The notes under the pieces: generated by a model
What the model was told of the DNA's origin: nothing
Databases searched by the model: none
What the model saw: the letters and a program-made list of their open reading frames with translations, nothing else
Assembly (NCBI RefSeq): GCF_000787575.1
Contig: NW_012236521.1
Coordinates: 638,924 to 702,923, forward strand
DNA: 64,000 nucleotides
Reading direction: 5' to 3'
Source: Acytostelium subglobosum LB1
Taxonomy: Eukaryota; Evosea; Eumycetozoa; Acytosteliales; Acytosteliaceae
Shown: positions 35,118 to 46,639 of the stretch, piece after piece
Layout: each line of letters starts with the position of its first letter
Numbering within the stretch: the first letter of the stretch is position 1
Made by a program: the position numbers and the translations under genes

Positions 35118-36509
35118 ATGTCACAACAACAACAACAAGATACGACTACTACTACTTCAACAACTGTTGATGAACAACAGCAACAGGAAGATGAACAGTT
35201 GGTTACACCTTGGGAGGTATCATCAAAGGGTGGAATCGATTATAACAAATTGATTGATAAGTTTGGTTCGACAAAGATTGAACCAGCGTTGATTGAGAGA
35301 TTCGAACGTGTCACTGGCAAGCGTGCACATCACTTTTTGAGAAGAGGCATCTTCTTCTCTCATAGAGACTTGGTGGAGATATTGGACGCATACGAAGCTG
35401 GCAAGCCATTCTATCTGTACACTGGACGTGGACCATCGTCAGGCTCACTGCACTTTGGTCACTTGGTGCCATTCATCTTCACCAAGTACCTCCAGGACGT
35501 CTTTAACGTGCCCCTCGTCATTCAGATGACCAACGACGAGAAGTACTTATGGAAGGATATCACCCTCGATGAGGCCTTGCAGTTCACCATCAACAACGTC
35601 AAGGATATCATTGCACTTGGTTTCGATATTGAAAAGACCTTCATCTTCTCAAACGTCGAGTACATCGGTCATCTCTATCCAAACGTCATCAAGATTGGCA
35701 AGCATGTTACATTGAATCAAGTAAGGATCACGAGTCAATCATTCATTCATTCACACCCTCGCGGACATAATACTCATTCATTCATTCACTTATAGATTAA
35801 GGGTATCTTTGGCTTTGGTGACTCTGATGCATGTGGCAAGTTTGCCTTCCCTCCAGTCCAGGCAGCACCAGCTTTCGCAGACTCGTTCCCTCATATCTTC
35901 TCACCAACAGACCCCGCCACAAAGTCCATCAGATGTTTGATTCCCTGTGCAATCGATCAGGATCCATACTTTAGAATGACACGTGATATTGCGCCAAGAC
36001 TCGGCTATCCCAAGCCCAGTTTGATACACAGCAAGTTCTTCCCCGCTTTGCAAGGACACAACACCAAGATGAGTGCATCTGATGCCAATAGCGCAGTCTA
36101 TCTCTCAGACACACCACAACAGGTCAAGGACAAGGTCACCAAGCATGCCTTCTCCGGTGGTCGTGACACCAAGGAGGAGCAAGAGAAATATGGTGCCAAC
36201 CTCGAGGTCGACGTCTCTTACGAGTATCTAAACTACTTCCTCGAAGACGATGAGCTGTTGAAGGACATTGGAGAGGTATGTAGTTCCACTCATTCACTCA
36301 ATCCAATCAATCAATTAACTTATTATTGACATCCTTGCCTCTTCATCCACAAACAGAAATATGCTTCTGGCAAGTTGTTGACATCACAGGTCAAGCAAAG
36401 ATTGGTGGAGATCATGGTTGAGATCAATCGTAGACATCAAGAGGCGAGAGCAAAGGTGACTGATGACATTGTAAAGGCATTCATGACTGTCAGGAAGCTG
36501 AACTTCTAG
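35118..36509 (+). CDS. Cytosolic tryptophanyl-tRNA synthetase
   Basis: Exons 35118-35720, 35796-36275 and 36357-36509 give 411 residues, the size of eukaryotic TrpRS without the WHEP domain. After a Gln/Thr-rich start come [19 protein letters not shown] (class I 'HIGH' motif as HFGH), [18 protein letters not shown] and KMSAS (the 'KMSKS' loop), all typical of eukaryotic/archaeal TrpRS. It charges tRNA-Trp with tryptophan in the cytosol. The reading frame is open for 45 codons upstream, but the ATG at 35118 is preferred because the upstream stretch has no family resemblance and the real proteins start with a similar low-complexity head. Confidence 0.95.
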
Positions 36510-36763
36510 AATAGTCCTCAATAATACATCATCATTATCATCATCAATATGTTGTTGGTAGTTGGAGATCACATTGCTTTGGTGAGGCGTGCGCGCCACC
36601 AATATGGTTTATTCAATCAATCAATGGCGTGGCAATCACATGTGTTGTTAGCTATGTGGATATCCATATCAATCTGGCTTGTGTACAGCGGCGGTGGCGT
36701 GCGACTCGCTCGCGCCTTCGAGTGTTGGTGTGATGGATGGAAGTTGGGGATGTATGTGGAAGA

Positions 36764-37529
36764 TCATTGTGGCAGCTGCTGCGACTCTTGCTGGCTGTTG
36801 TCAATGTCCAGGAATGACAGGATCCAGTTGTACTCCTCGGCACCTCCGTTGTTTACAGGTGGCGCGTATCCACCTGACAGCAGAGGTGTCAGGAACTGGT
36901 GCTGGCCAGGTTGGGACTGTCCATTGCCATGCTGTTGTTGAGTCTGATGATTGGCAGCAGATTGTTGATGCTGGGCAGAGGTTAGATTGGATGGCGAGTG
37001 GTTGACAGCCAGTTGATCGTGGTTAGCAGCGGCCAGCTCCTGTTCCAGCGGATCTTTACAAGGCTGCTGCTTGGGGGATGGCACCTGTTGGGAGTCAGAT
37101 TCCAAGGCGCCATCCGCGCTATGCTTCCTGCCACTACCCTCATCGTTACAAGCGTACTGATGATGCTGATGTTGGTGTTGTTGAGGGGATGGAGAGGGGA
37201 CATGGTTGGCAGCAGCATGGTCGACAAATGGTTGAGGAGGGGTTTGCTCCAACTTGGGAGTAGTTGTCTTTGGAGACATTGAATGAAGTTGTTGTTGTTG
37301 CTGTTGCTGTTGTTGTTGTTGCTGTTGTTGCTGTTGCTGGTATAGTTGTATGTACTGTTGTTGTTGTGCCAGCTGCATGTGATGTTGTGGTACCTCATAG
37401 CTGTTGAGGGACATGTGCCTCTTTGGCATTTGTTGTTGTTGTTGAAGTTGTTGGTGATGTTGATCCTTCTGTTGTTGGGTACCATCACCTCCTTGATAAG
37501 GATTGTAAGAGTGTCTCCTTTGATCTTGA

Positions 37530-37564
<35 letters not shown>

Positions 37565-38455
37565 GAGTTGATGATGCTGCTGTTGCTGCTGTTGTTGTTG
37601 CTGTTGCATTTGGAGATGGAGGGTATCATAGTGCTGTTGGTACAACGCCATGTTCATTGGCATACCATAAACATTCTGTTGATGCTCTGGCATTCCATTG
37701 GCCATCATCTCAAATGGATGCATTGTGTTGTTTGGAGTGACATTCATGTCCTTTCCACCAGCCGCAGTAGCGGCGGTCATGTGCCTCTTTACACCAGCAT
37801 GATCATTCTTCATCGATCTTGCATTATCATCCGGTAAATACATTGATGCCGAGTGCTTCATCTGTGGACTAGTGACTGGGTGGGGCAGACGCAATGAATC
37901 CTCCACTGATGACGAGCGTGCAATGTTGATCTTGATCTTGCTCTTGGCATTGTTGGACGAGACAGTGTTGCCAGGCATACCATTACGCAGAGGTGACTGC
38001 AATGAGAGCGATGTGATATTGGGCGTCAGGTGGATACCAGTATCCACCTCGTCCAGGGACTCGGTACGACGCACCTTCTTGTTGGGAGATTGAATTGCCG
38101 CCTGTTGGCCATTGACGGGTGGAGACACCTGAAGCTTGAACGAGCTGAAGGCGGGCTGTGTAGAGTTGGCACCAGCTATGATGCCAGGTGAATGGTTGGT
38201 GAGTGTGGGCAGTCCGGCGCCTGACGAGGTCAGCAGCTCGCCATCGGATTCGGTCAGCATCATCTCGATGCACTTGAGCACCTGTTTGACACGCATCTCG
38301 CAGTCCAAGTCAGAGAGGATCTTTGGCAGACACTTATTATAAGTTGGATTATAAGTCATCACCGAAGGATTGTTATTATTATTATTATTGTTGTTGCCAT
38401 TGATCGAACCAGCCAAGTTGGGCGTTTGTTGGCCCTGAGCTGATGGTGATATCAT
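36764..38455 (-). CDS. Poly-glutamine-rich protein of unknown function
   Basis: An open frame of 563 residues. The only segment that looks folded is near the N-terminus (CLPKILSDLDCEMRVKQVL, about residues 43-75). Most of the rest is low complexity: several Gln tracts of 5-17 residues encoded by mixed CAA and CAG, with His, Ser, Asn and Pro, ending EEYNWILSFLDIDN. Such proteins in dictyostelids are often transcription co-factors, but nothing here proves it. A TTTGAAAG directly before the ATG could be a splice acceptor, so an upstream coding exon is possible. Mixed CAA/CAG codons argue for selection on the protein tract rather than a young DNA repeat. Confidence 0.75.
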
Positions 38456-39358
38456 CTTTCAAATGATTGTTTGATTGATTGAAATAGAGTGATGAATGAG
38501 TGATGTATGATATGAGTACACCTAGATGAGGTCTATTTGATGCTAGATTGGTTGGGACTCGTCAGTATTCTATTCATGATGATCTTCACCTCGGGACAAG
38601 GGGTGTCTTTTTGTGGGCTTGATAAAGCACACCTCTGGAAAATGATTGATTGGTGGAATGATTCCTTTGGTGTTTGATGATGATACTCACAAAGATAATA
38701 TACTATTACTAACTTGATAAGTTAGTTTAATCAATCAATCAAGATAGAGGTACTTGTACAATATTGAATGAATGAAAGACGTTAGGTCAATTTCTTTGTC
38801 CTAGAGTAAAAGATGGAAGGTAGGAAGGTAGGAAGGTAGGAGGGAGGATCAAGGGAAAGTTGGAAGATGGTTTGGATAGGATAGGATGAGGGATTCTGCT
38901 TGCTTGGAACAGGGACGGATGATGGTATGCATTGATGTAATATCATCGTGTGCAATCAATCACAGCAGCCCAACTAACTAGTACTCAACATGTAATTATG
39001 TTATATTTGTTTGCCAGAGATACATACTCACACACACACACTTACACACATACTGAACCAAACACAACCAACACATCAATCAATCAATCAACCCCCAGGT
39101 TGTCTCACACTCACTCAATTCATAAACACACACACATCATTAAATAATAATACATGTGTATTTGTTTGTTTGTTATGAGAGTGTAATTATTAATACATAC
39201 TTACCCCTCATCATCCAGAGGGTATATGAATGACACCTGATGATGATATATAATAAGTGTGTGTTTGTTTGTCAAACAGACATATATCTCTCTCCCTCAT
39301 CAATCAATGTTGTCCTTCATTCATTAACACCTACCCACACTCACACATATATATGTTC

Positions 39359-39390
<32 letters not shown>

Positions 39391-40535
39391 GAGTGCTAAG
39401 GTGTGTCCTATTTCAAACCCTAACCATCCATCTTCTCAACCCTCGCCTCAGACAGCATGTACATCCCCACCACCAACCACAGTTCATTATTACTTGGTCA
39501 CCCTTCCTCATTATGCCGTGAGAAGTGTGATTGATTGATTGATTGATTAAGTAAAGATATGGATAGCGGATGTCGGAGTGTCACACACACAGCTTGAATT
39601 GATTAATACCAAGAGTCATCCTTGTCCATCATTATTATTTATTGCCTTTATTGATACAATCCCCATCAATGATGATGTTGGTATTCGTTCCAACCAAGCC
39701 GGAGAGATTAATCCTGTTTGAGTGAGTAAGAGTATGGTATAGTGTTGATGTCTGATTGATCATTCATAACACTAGTGCCTTCATTCTTCGGGTTTATTAT
39801 TTCCCTACACAACCACAATCAATCAATCAACCAATCACACTCTGTATCAGACGGCCCCTATTGATGTAACATTGTCCAAACACACCCACAGAGAGTTAAT
39901 TAATTCCAAAGGTGGACTTGGGTATATCGCTCATCAATCAGGTGATCGTAATCACATACCATCATTGGCAACCCTAGTAGTGATTGAGTGATTGATTGGA
40001 ATGATTGATAGAGTTAATCATGGATAAATGAAGGGGGAGGGTGCTTCGAAGAAGAATGAACATTCATTCGAATGTCAAGTTAATTAGTCGCGTCTGCCGA
40101 TATACCAACTCGCCCACCACACTCTCCATCAATCACAATCAATCATTCAATCACACAATCACTCGTTGCTGGCAATCATGTCAAGTCAATAATCCATCGG
40201 GTTGAATCCCAGCTGGTTTAATTAATTAAACACACGTACCTAGATACGATGCGAGTGATTGGTCATTATTGACTAATATGGTAAATTGATTGAATGGATT
40301 GATACCAAAGTAGTTTAATTAATTAACTCAACACCCATTCAATCAATCAGTAATTGGATTCCATTATCCTCGTAGTTGTAGTATTGGACAGTAATTCATG
40401 AATGAGATGATCTAGATCAGCGCGTCATTAATTCATCAACTTTACAAACTCGTTTGGCGAATTAGACTGATCCGTATCATTTACCAAAGTAATGATCATC
40501 CTTGGAAAATATATATAAATTAATTGATTGATTGA
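38456..40535. other. 2-kb spacer rich in tetranucleotide repeats
   Basis: No gene found. It holds (GGTA)-like repeats near 38820, (CA)n near 39030, a (GATT)n run near 39360, (CAAT)n tracts and TTAATTAA boxes (40220, 40317). It separates the poly-Q gene's 5' end from the 3' end of the Dus3 gene. Confidence 0.5.
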
Positions 40536-42422
40536 TTAACCTTGTGCCTCATAGGCGTTGGAGTTGTGCTTGGGAATGAATGAATAGTCTTGGGGAACAG
40601 GTCCGAGGAACATCTCAGAGATCTTGATCCAATCAGTCACGGCATTGCTGGCCAACAGTGTTTCCAGATCGGAGCGACCAAAGTATCCTGGTGGACGTTC
40701 GTTGATCTTGGAGTACGAAGTCTCCAAAATGCCAACGGGCACGTATCTGTGCGTGAACGACATCCAGTTGAGCAAGAAATGTCTGGTGTTCTCGACTCCC
40801 TGCTTGTCCGAGCCCCAATGATCCAGACCATAGTTGGCAAACTGCTTCACCAAGTCCAGACGCTCTGACGCCGTGATGTCCCAATCTCTCCTCTCCTTGA
40901 TCTCTGTAAAGATCCATGGCTTGATCAATGCTCCTCTTGCAACCATCAGTGATGAGATAGAGTCTGATGACTTTTCAATCTATGATTGATTGATTGAATG
41001 ATTGATTGAGGGTTGAGGGTTAGTCTCCGCGTCGCGCCAATATATCCAAGCTCGCCACACTCAACTTACATCTCTCCAGTTGTAAATGTCACCATTGCCA
41101 ATGACTGGAATAGGGGATATCTCGGCACATTGCTTGATGTACTCCCAGTTGGCAAGACGTGTGTATCGCTGTGTTCTGGAACGACCGTGAACGGTGACGG
41201 CCGCAGCACCCCACTTGCCAAGGTTGGGAATGATCTTGTGAGCGTTGGGATTCTCCTCTGTGCGTCCAACTCTAAGCTTGATGGTGAGTGGACAGGTGAG
41301 AACTGAGGACATGCCGCGCAGGATCAGCTCCATGCGGTTCTGGCGGTCCATCATGGCTGCGCCTGCACCCATGTTGCAGATCAAATCGATGGGACAGCCG
41401 CTGTTCACGTCGACAAAGTCCACGTTGAGGTTGTCTTCGATGAGCTCGGCGCTGGACATCATCGAGTCCAGATGAGGGCCACACAGTTGCACGCCAAACT
41501 TGTCCTCGCTGGGATGACGCTTGAGCAAAGCCAACTCACTCTTCTGGCCCTGTACAATGTTTGAGGCCAGTGCCATCTCACCGCATGTAATATCGCAGCC
41601 CAATGTCTTGCAAATGCGTCTGAATGGCAGGTTGCCAACGGTTGTCAATGGTGCCAAATAGAGCTGATTTCTAAAGTCGAGTCTCTTCTTCTCGCATGCA
41701 CGCAATGGTATCTCCACTTCAATCTCTGTTCCTTCATGTGATTGCTTTGTTGCCTTCAATGTAGTAGTGGTGGTGGTCGATGTTGTTGGCTCATCATCCT
41801 TCTTCTCTGTAACTACCTCAGTAGTTGTTGTTGTTGTAGTTGATGTAGTTGGTGTTGTTGCTGGTGTTGTCAACTCCTCAACAGGTGTCGTAGAAGCAGT
41901 TGTGGTTGTCGCGCTGTCAGTGGCAGTAGTCTCTGTCGCAGGCTTAACTGCTGCTTGTTCATCTCCCTTTTCCTTTTGTGGCTTCTTCGATGGTCTTCTA
42001 AGTTGCAGATTGTTCTTACTTGAAGTGTTTGATTGAACAAGTGAGTATGTTGGAATGATCCCTATTCATTCATTCATGATACATACATGAAGTAGTCCTC
42101 AGTCTTCTTGAACTCATATTGATTTCTACGCAGCTTGTTGATCATGTCATGGGTGACATCGTTCAGTATTCTATACTCGCAATCTTCACCGCATTGTTCC
42201 TTCTTGTTGGTGTCAACGATCGACTCGTTGTTCACGATGTGGTCCTGGCCATACAGACAGGAGATACCAAATCTACATGAGCCGTACTTCTCAAACAAGT
42301 AGCACTTGCCAATCGATGGTGGCTTGCTTGCCAAGTACTTGGACACATCATGACTGAACTTGCATGTATCGCCAAATGGGCATGTCCTTTCCTTAAGGTA
42401 TGCTGGGCATATCTGTACATCG

Positions 42423-42454
<32 letters not shown>

Positions 42455-42862
42455 ATGAGTGATGTGAGTGAGTGATGTGAGCACATAGATAAGGAACATT
42501 CATGAACATACTTTATCAGAGTTGGGTATGTACTCCCTCTTTTGTTTCTTGACTTTGGTGGCTGGACGACTGTTACCTCTGTTGTCGCTTCGGTTGTCGC
42601 GGCGATCGGCAGTGGAGGCCTCTGCATCGTCATCGCCATCTGTTGAGGCCATCTCGTCATTGGACCTCTTCTTGAGAAGGTATTCAACCTTTATAGGTGC
42701 TTCACCTGGTCTACGATTCGAGTTTGACACAGGTACAATAGGTTGTTGTTGTTGATCTGATGATGTCATCGTTGTAGTTGTAGTTGTAGTATTAGTATTA
42801 GTTGTACTATCAACTGGTGTGGCAGCATCGGCAGTAGTGGTAGTGGTAGTAGTAGTATCCAT
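40536..42862 (-). CDS. tRNA-dihydrouridine(47) synthase 3 (Dus3/DUS3L)
   Basis: Exons 42512-42862, 42087-42412, 41070-42018 and 40536-40979 give 689 residues. A Thr-rich low-complexity head is followed by two CCCH zinc fingers ([20 protein letters not shown] and [16 protein letters not shown]), a second low-complexity linker, and the FMN-dependent TIM-barrel: [19 protein letters not shown], the catalytic Cys in [12 protein letters not shown], and [12 protein letters not shown]. Two zinc fingers plus the barrel define Dus3, which reduces U47 of tRNAs (and some mRNA sites). The start chosen is the ATG before the Thr tract; an upstream in-frame ATG exists at 42973, but the intervening sequence is not conserved-looking. 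Confidence 0.93.
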
Positions 42863-44256
42863 TTCCAAGTTATAACTATCTCTCTCCCTTGCTATCAATA
42901 ATTGAATGAACAACAAATCCAACATGTTTCGACCCAAGCGAAAGACTCGTTTTTCAACCATTTTGTCCACCACTTTGTTTGGGAGTCAACATGAGAAAGA
43001 TATAACAAAGAAAGATTATGGATGGATAGATTTATACCCTTTTTTTTTATTCTGATTGGCTTGAAAAAAAAGCTGAAGAGTCTTGGTTGATGGGATAGTA
43101 GTTCTGATATCGATTGCCATAATTGAAGTTTCCATATTTTGATTGTTTACCATAGTTACAGGATGTTGATTATTATACCAAGGGGCAAATTTCTCTAGTT
43201 TATCGGTATTGGTATTGTAACTAAAAATATCTTTATCATTATTATTACTACTCTTTGATCCTCTTCTTTCATTTTAATTGCCTCTTTTTCCATTAATAAA
43301 CGAGTTTAAGATTAATAAAAATATTACAAAATAAACAATTAATTTCATATTATTATAAATGATATCAATAAAAATAATAATAATAATAAATAATGATATA
43401 AATGAACCTTACTGTTATATAATTGATTTTGGTCCAATGTACAATACTAGATTGTTATGATTACAACTAAAAAAATTATGTTTGTGAGAGATAAAGGGTT
43501 GGATGAATGTAAACAGGGTTTATTGAAACTCCGAACAATATAAAGTTTCAATCTACTACCAACTTAGGTACAAATATCATCACCCTCGTATTTGCAGTGC
43601 TGATCGACATTGGAATCATTACAAAGAATTTAATTGAAATAATCTATCGACTTTCTTAATATCTATTATTAATATTTGTAGGTCCGATCATCTAATAAAT
43701 CTGTGTGGAGGGAAGAAAAGAATCGGAGTTAGATCATAGGCAAAATCGCATCATATTGTTGACTAATCTTAGGATGGTGATAGCCCTGGTCAAGGGCAAA
43801 CCTAGACTATTTTGGGAGATAACTTTACCTTGTTGTGTCAAAGACAAATGTCATGAGCACTGCTCCATGGTTCTAGAGGGTGGGATGAATGTGGTGATTT
43901 GTCGTTTGGGGTCAAAGGCACATTAACCCTTTGTAAGTTCATTGAGTCCTTTACAAAGTGATATCATAACCAAATTAGGAAAGGAATATTGTCCAATTAT
44001 CTTCGTTCTAGATACTAATAGAAACAAGAAAAACACACAGAATTGATACACTTAAATCTTAATAGAATCACACAATTCACTAACTTGTGTTTGTAAATCG
44101 ATACTTACAAATACAACTATTTCCAACAATTTCTTATTATTAATATTTATAACTTTAATTAATTTATTATTAGTTCAATCAATTATTAATATATTATTCA
44201 ATCAAATATTTAAAGATAATTTATTTATATATTATTTATTATATTTAAAAAAGACA
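42863..44256. other. Spacer with unusual composition and short open frames
   Basis: Between 43020 and 44060 the usual CAAT/TCAT tetranucleotides are missing. A minus-strand frame open from a TAA near 43277 to about 43018 reads SKSSNNNDKDIFSYNT and KFAPWYNNQHPVTMVN, without a clear start. Plus-strand frames at 43705-43926 and 43921-44046 are also open. None matches a family I know. It could be a decayed gene or mobile-element remnant. Confidence 0.4.
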
Positions 44257-44994
44257 ATGGCAACTTCACCTCAACCATTAGTATTGGTCTGGTACATTAC
44301 AGGATGCAGTACAGGTATTGGAAGATGTATGGTACAAACATTATTACAACAGGGACAAAAGGTGGCGGCAACATCAAGATGTAGAAAGACTTTAAATGAT
44401 ATATTCGGACCAGACAGTGATAAATTCTTGGCATTGGAGGTGTCCCTCACAGATGATCTTAGTATCCAGCGATCGGTTCTAGAAGCCACCATCAAGTTTG
44501 GTACATTGGACGTCGTGATCAACAATGCCGGTTACGCTTTGGCCGGAGTCGTCGAGGAGTTGGCCATGGATGAGATCAGGAAACAGTTTGAAGTCAATTA
44601 TTTTGCACCACCAGTGAAACCATTTGGTATTAAGGTGCTGTCGATCAATCCAGGCTCGTTCAAGACCGATGTATACTCACCATCCAAGCACATCAAGACA
44701 CCATGCACTCTGCCCGACTATGAGAGTATGCATCATGAGATGGACCCTGTCCAGATCGATGCCATGCAGAGGGGTGATCCAATGAAGTTGGCTAAGATAC
44801 TGTTCCAGTTGGTAGTGTCATTGGAGACGCTTCCAGTACACATGTACATAGGAGAGGATTCGAATAAGATGGCAAAGACCAAAGCAGAGACATGGCTGAA
44901 GGAATTGGAAACTTGGAGATCAATCACATCATCGACGAATCTCGATAAGTTCATCCAAGATGAGGTGCACCAAACAAGTCCAGCTACGCAATAA
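44257..44994 (+). CDS. Short-chain dehydrogenase/reductase lacking the catalytic segment
   Basis: One exon of 245 residues. The N-terminal half is a classical SDR Rossmann fold: TGCSTGIGRCMV (cofactor-binding TGxxxGxG) and VINNAGYALAGVVEE (NNAG). The C-terminal part FGIKVLSINPGSFKTD is the usual strand 6/PG motif. Between KQFEVNYFA and PVKPFGIKV about 55 residues present in all classical SDRs are missing, including the catalytic Ser and the YxxxK pair. The gap is in frame and has no splice signals. The product should bind NAD(P) but cannot use the normal mechanism: an internally deleted gene, a non-catalytic relative, or an assembly deletion. Closest relatives by motif are retinol/carbonyl-reductase-like SDRs. 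Confidence 0.8.
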   Translation: MATSPQPLVLVWYITGCSTGIGRCMVQTLLQQGQKVAATSRCRKTLNDIFGPDSDKFLALEVSLTDDLSIQRSVLEATIKFGTLDVVINNAGYALAGVVEELAMDEIRKQFEVNYFAPPVKPFGIKVLSINPGSFKTDVYSPSKHIKTPCTLPDYESMHHEMDPVQIDAMQRGDPMKLAKILFQLVVSLETLPVHMYIGEDSNKMAKTKAETWLKELETWRSITSSTNLDKFIQDEVHQTSPATQ

Positions 44995-45078
44995 TAAATA
45001 TATAACTTAATCATGATTGGGACCATTCCATTATTGATTGGGTGAGTGATGGGAGTGATGGGAGTGAGCTCAAATCAA

Positions 45079-46438
45079 TCAATAATGCTTTTGTATATAT
45101 TCATCGAATCTGAATGAATGGATTGGAAGAGACGATGAAACATTTTGTCGTCTTTTGAGTGGGATTATTCCACCAGTGATTTTGCTAGTAAAGATTAGGA
45201 TATGTTTCATATCATCTAGTATACGGAATTGAATATTCTTGAGTGGTACAGTTGGTTGATCAGTGAATGATATTGAGAATGTAGACAGTTGATCCAGTGG
45301 ATAATCGCTGTAATCTAGGATACTATAGAGGTAGTCGCGGTAANTCTTTTGGTGAGTTTGATTCTGCTCGGCATCCTCCAACGAGACTGAAATGTTTGAT
45401 TGATTTGGGAAGAGGCACACGGGGGCCGAATGACCTGGCCAGCGTAAGATCCGTGATGGACTCTGGAAGTTGGGATGGTGGACGTATTCCATGAATGTGA
45501 AGACGAGTCACTGATGGCGGGATACTACCATCATTCAATTTATGTTTGTAAGGTTCCCACAGTGTAAGTGATGTTAGGCCTTCAGGGAGCACGCCAGGAA
45601 GTATAGGACAACTGTACTTGGCTCCCAGGTTCAATGATCTGAGTGTGGACGGGAGTGAGCCGATTGCCAAAGGTTGATTGAAGTAACACAATGACAAAAA
45701 GTCATAGTTCTCAGAGTATCCGAATTTTAGTGATGTCAAGCTGGTTGGTAGTGATCCGATAGCAAAGGGATGATTGAAATCATGGCCAAACTGAAGTGAT
45801 GTAATACTATTTGGAAGTGATCCAATGATTATGGGATGATTGAACAAGTATTCCAAAGCCAGTGTTCGAAGTCCAGATGGGAGCAGGCCGATCTGGATTG
45901 AATGATCGTATCGATAAAACTTGAGTGATGTCAAGCTGACTGGAAGTACACCGATATCCAATCGTTGATGAAAGTTTGATGTGAACATGATTGATGTGAT
46001 ACTGTTTGGAAGTGATCCAATCAAAAGTGGAGAGTTCATTTTAAAACTAAACATTAGAGTTCTTAAACTATTAGGTAGTGATCCAACTGCTGGTGCAACA
46101 TCCAAATCATAATTCATCCATGTCGTATCCTTTGGTATATCATCAATCGAGTTTATATATTGAGCTTGTTGAAGTTTTGGTGATGATCTAATCTTATTGT
46201 TTAGATTATCATAATCTATTGTTATAAATGTTGGTTCTGATAGTATTGGTAACCATAGGAAACGAATAAATGTCTTTCTATTCCTATACCAATGTTTACA
46301 AATGAATGCCATTTGATATCTATCCAAGTTATCAATCATATACTCAACTATATAACCAAGTATGAGTATTGGGAAGTAACGAGGTTTCTCAACCAAATAA
46401 CAAACATTATTATTATTATTATCATGATGACCTTCCAT
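45079..46438 (-). CDS. FNIP-repeat protein with F-box-like start, frame interrupted at an assembly N
   Basis: After an Asn-rich start the protein has a dictyostelid F-box-like segment (ILILGYIVEYMIDNLDRYQM, then CKHWY) and about nine FNIP repeats such as LPNSITSLQFGHDFNHPF and CYFNQPLAIGSLPSTLRSLN. The last 85 residues (YRDYLYSILDYSDYP onward) are not repeats. About 450 residues in all. The frame changes at the N at 45344, as in the other FNIP gene at 18-20 kb, so an assembly fault is likelier than a real lesion. Repeat order and sequence differ from the first gene, so the two are old paralogues. The gene diverges from FAN1 across about 200 bp. Confidence 0.83.
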
Positions 46439-46639
46439 TTGTTGTTAATATATATTGAACAAATAATAATGTATTATTACTTTATTTATATTTATATTTA
46501 TTATTATCTCTTTGAATGAATAATTTGAGAAACTAAACAAGCTCTTTTTATAAATACACAAAATTGAAAGTTGCGCCTTTATTTGATGAATTCTCGAGAA
46601 TGATGAGTTGTAATAAATAATAAATAATATATATATTAA

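Noticed and set aside
36549-37005. Plus-strand frames of 130 and 108 codons beside TrpRS
   Set aside because: They run antisense to the 3' part of the poly-Q gene and have no recognisable content.
36982-37629. Long Asn/Ser-rich frame overlapping the poly-Q gene
   Set aside because: It is the CAA/CAG repeat read in another frame (AAC/AGC codons) and has no independent content.
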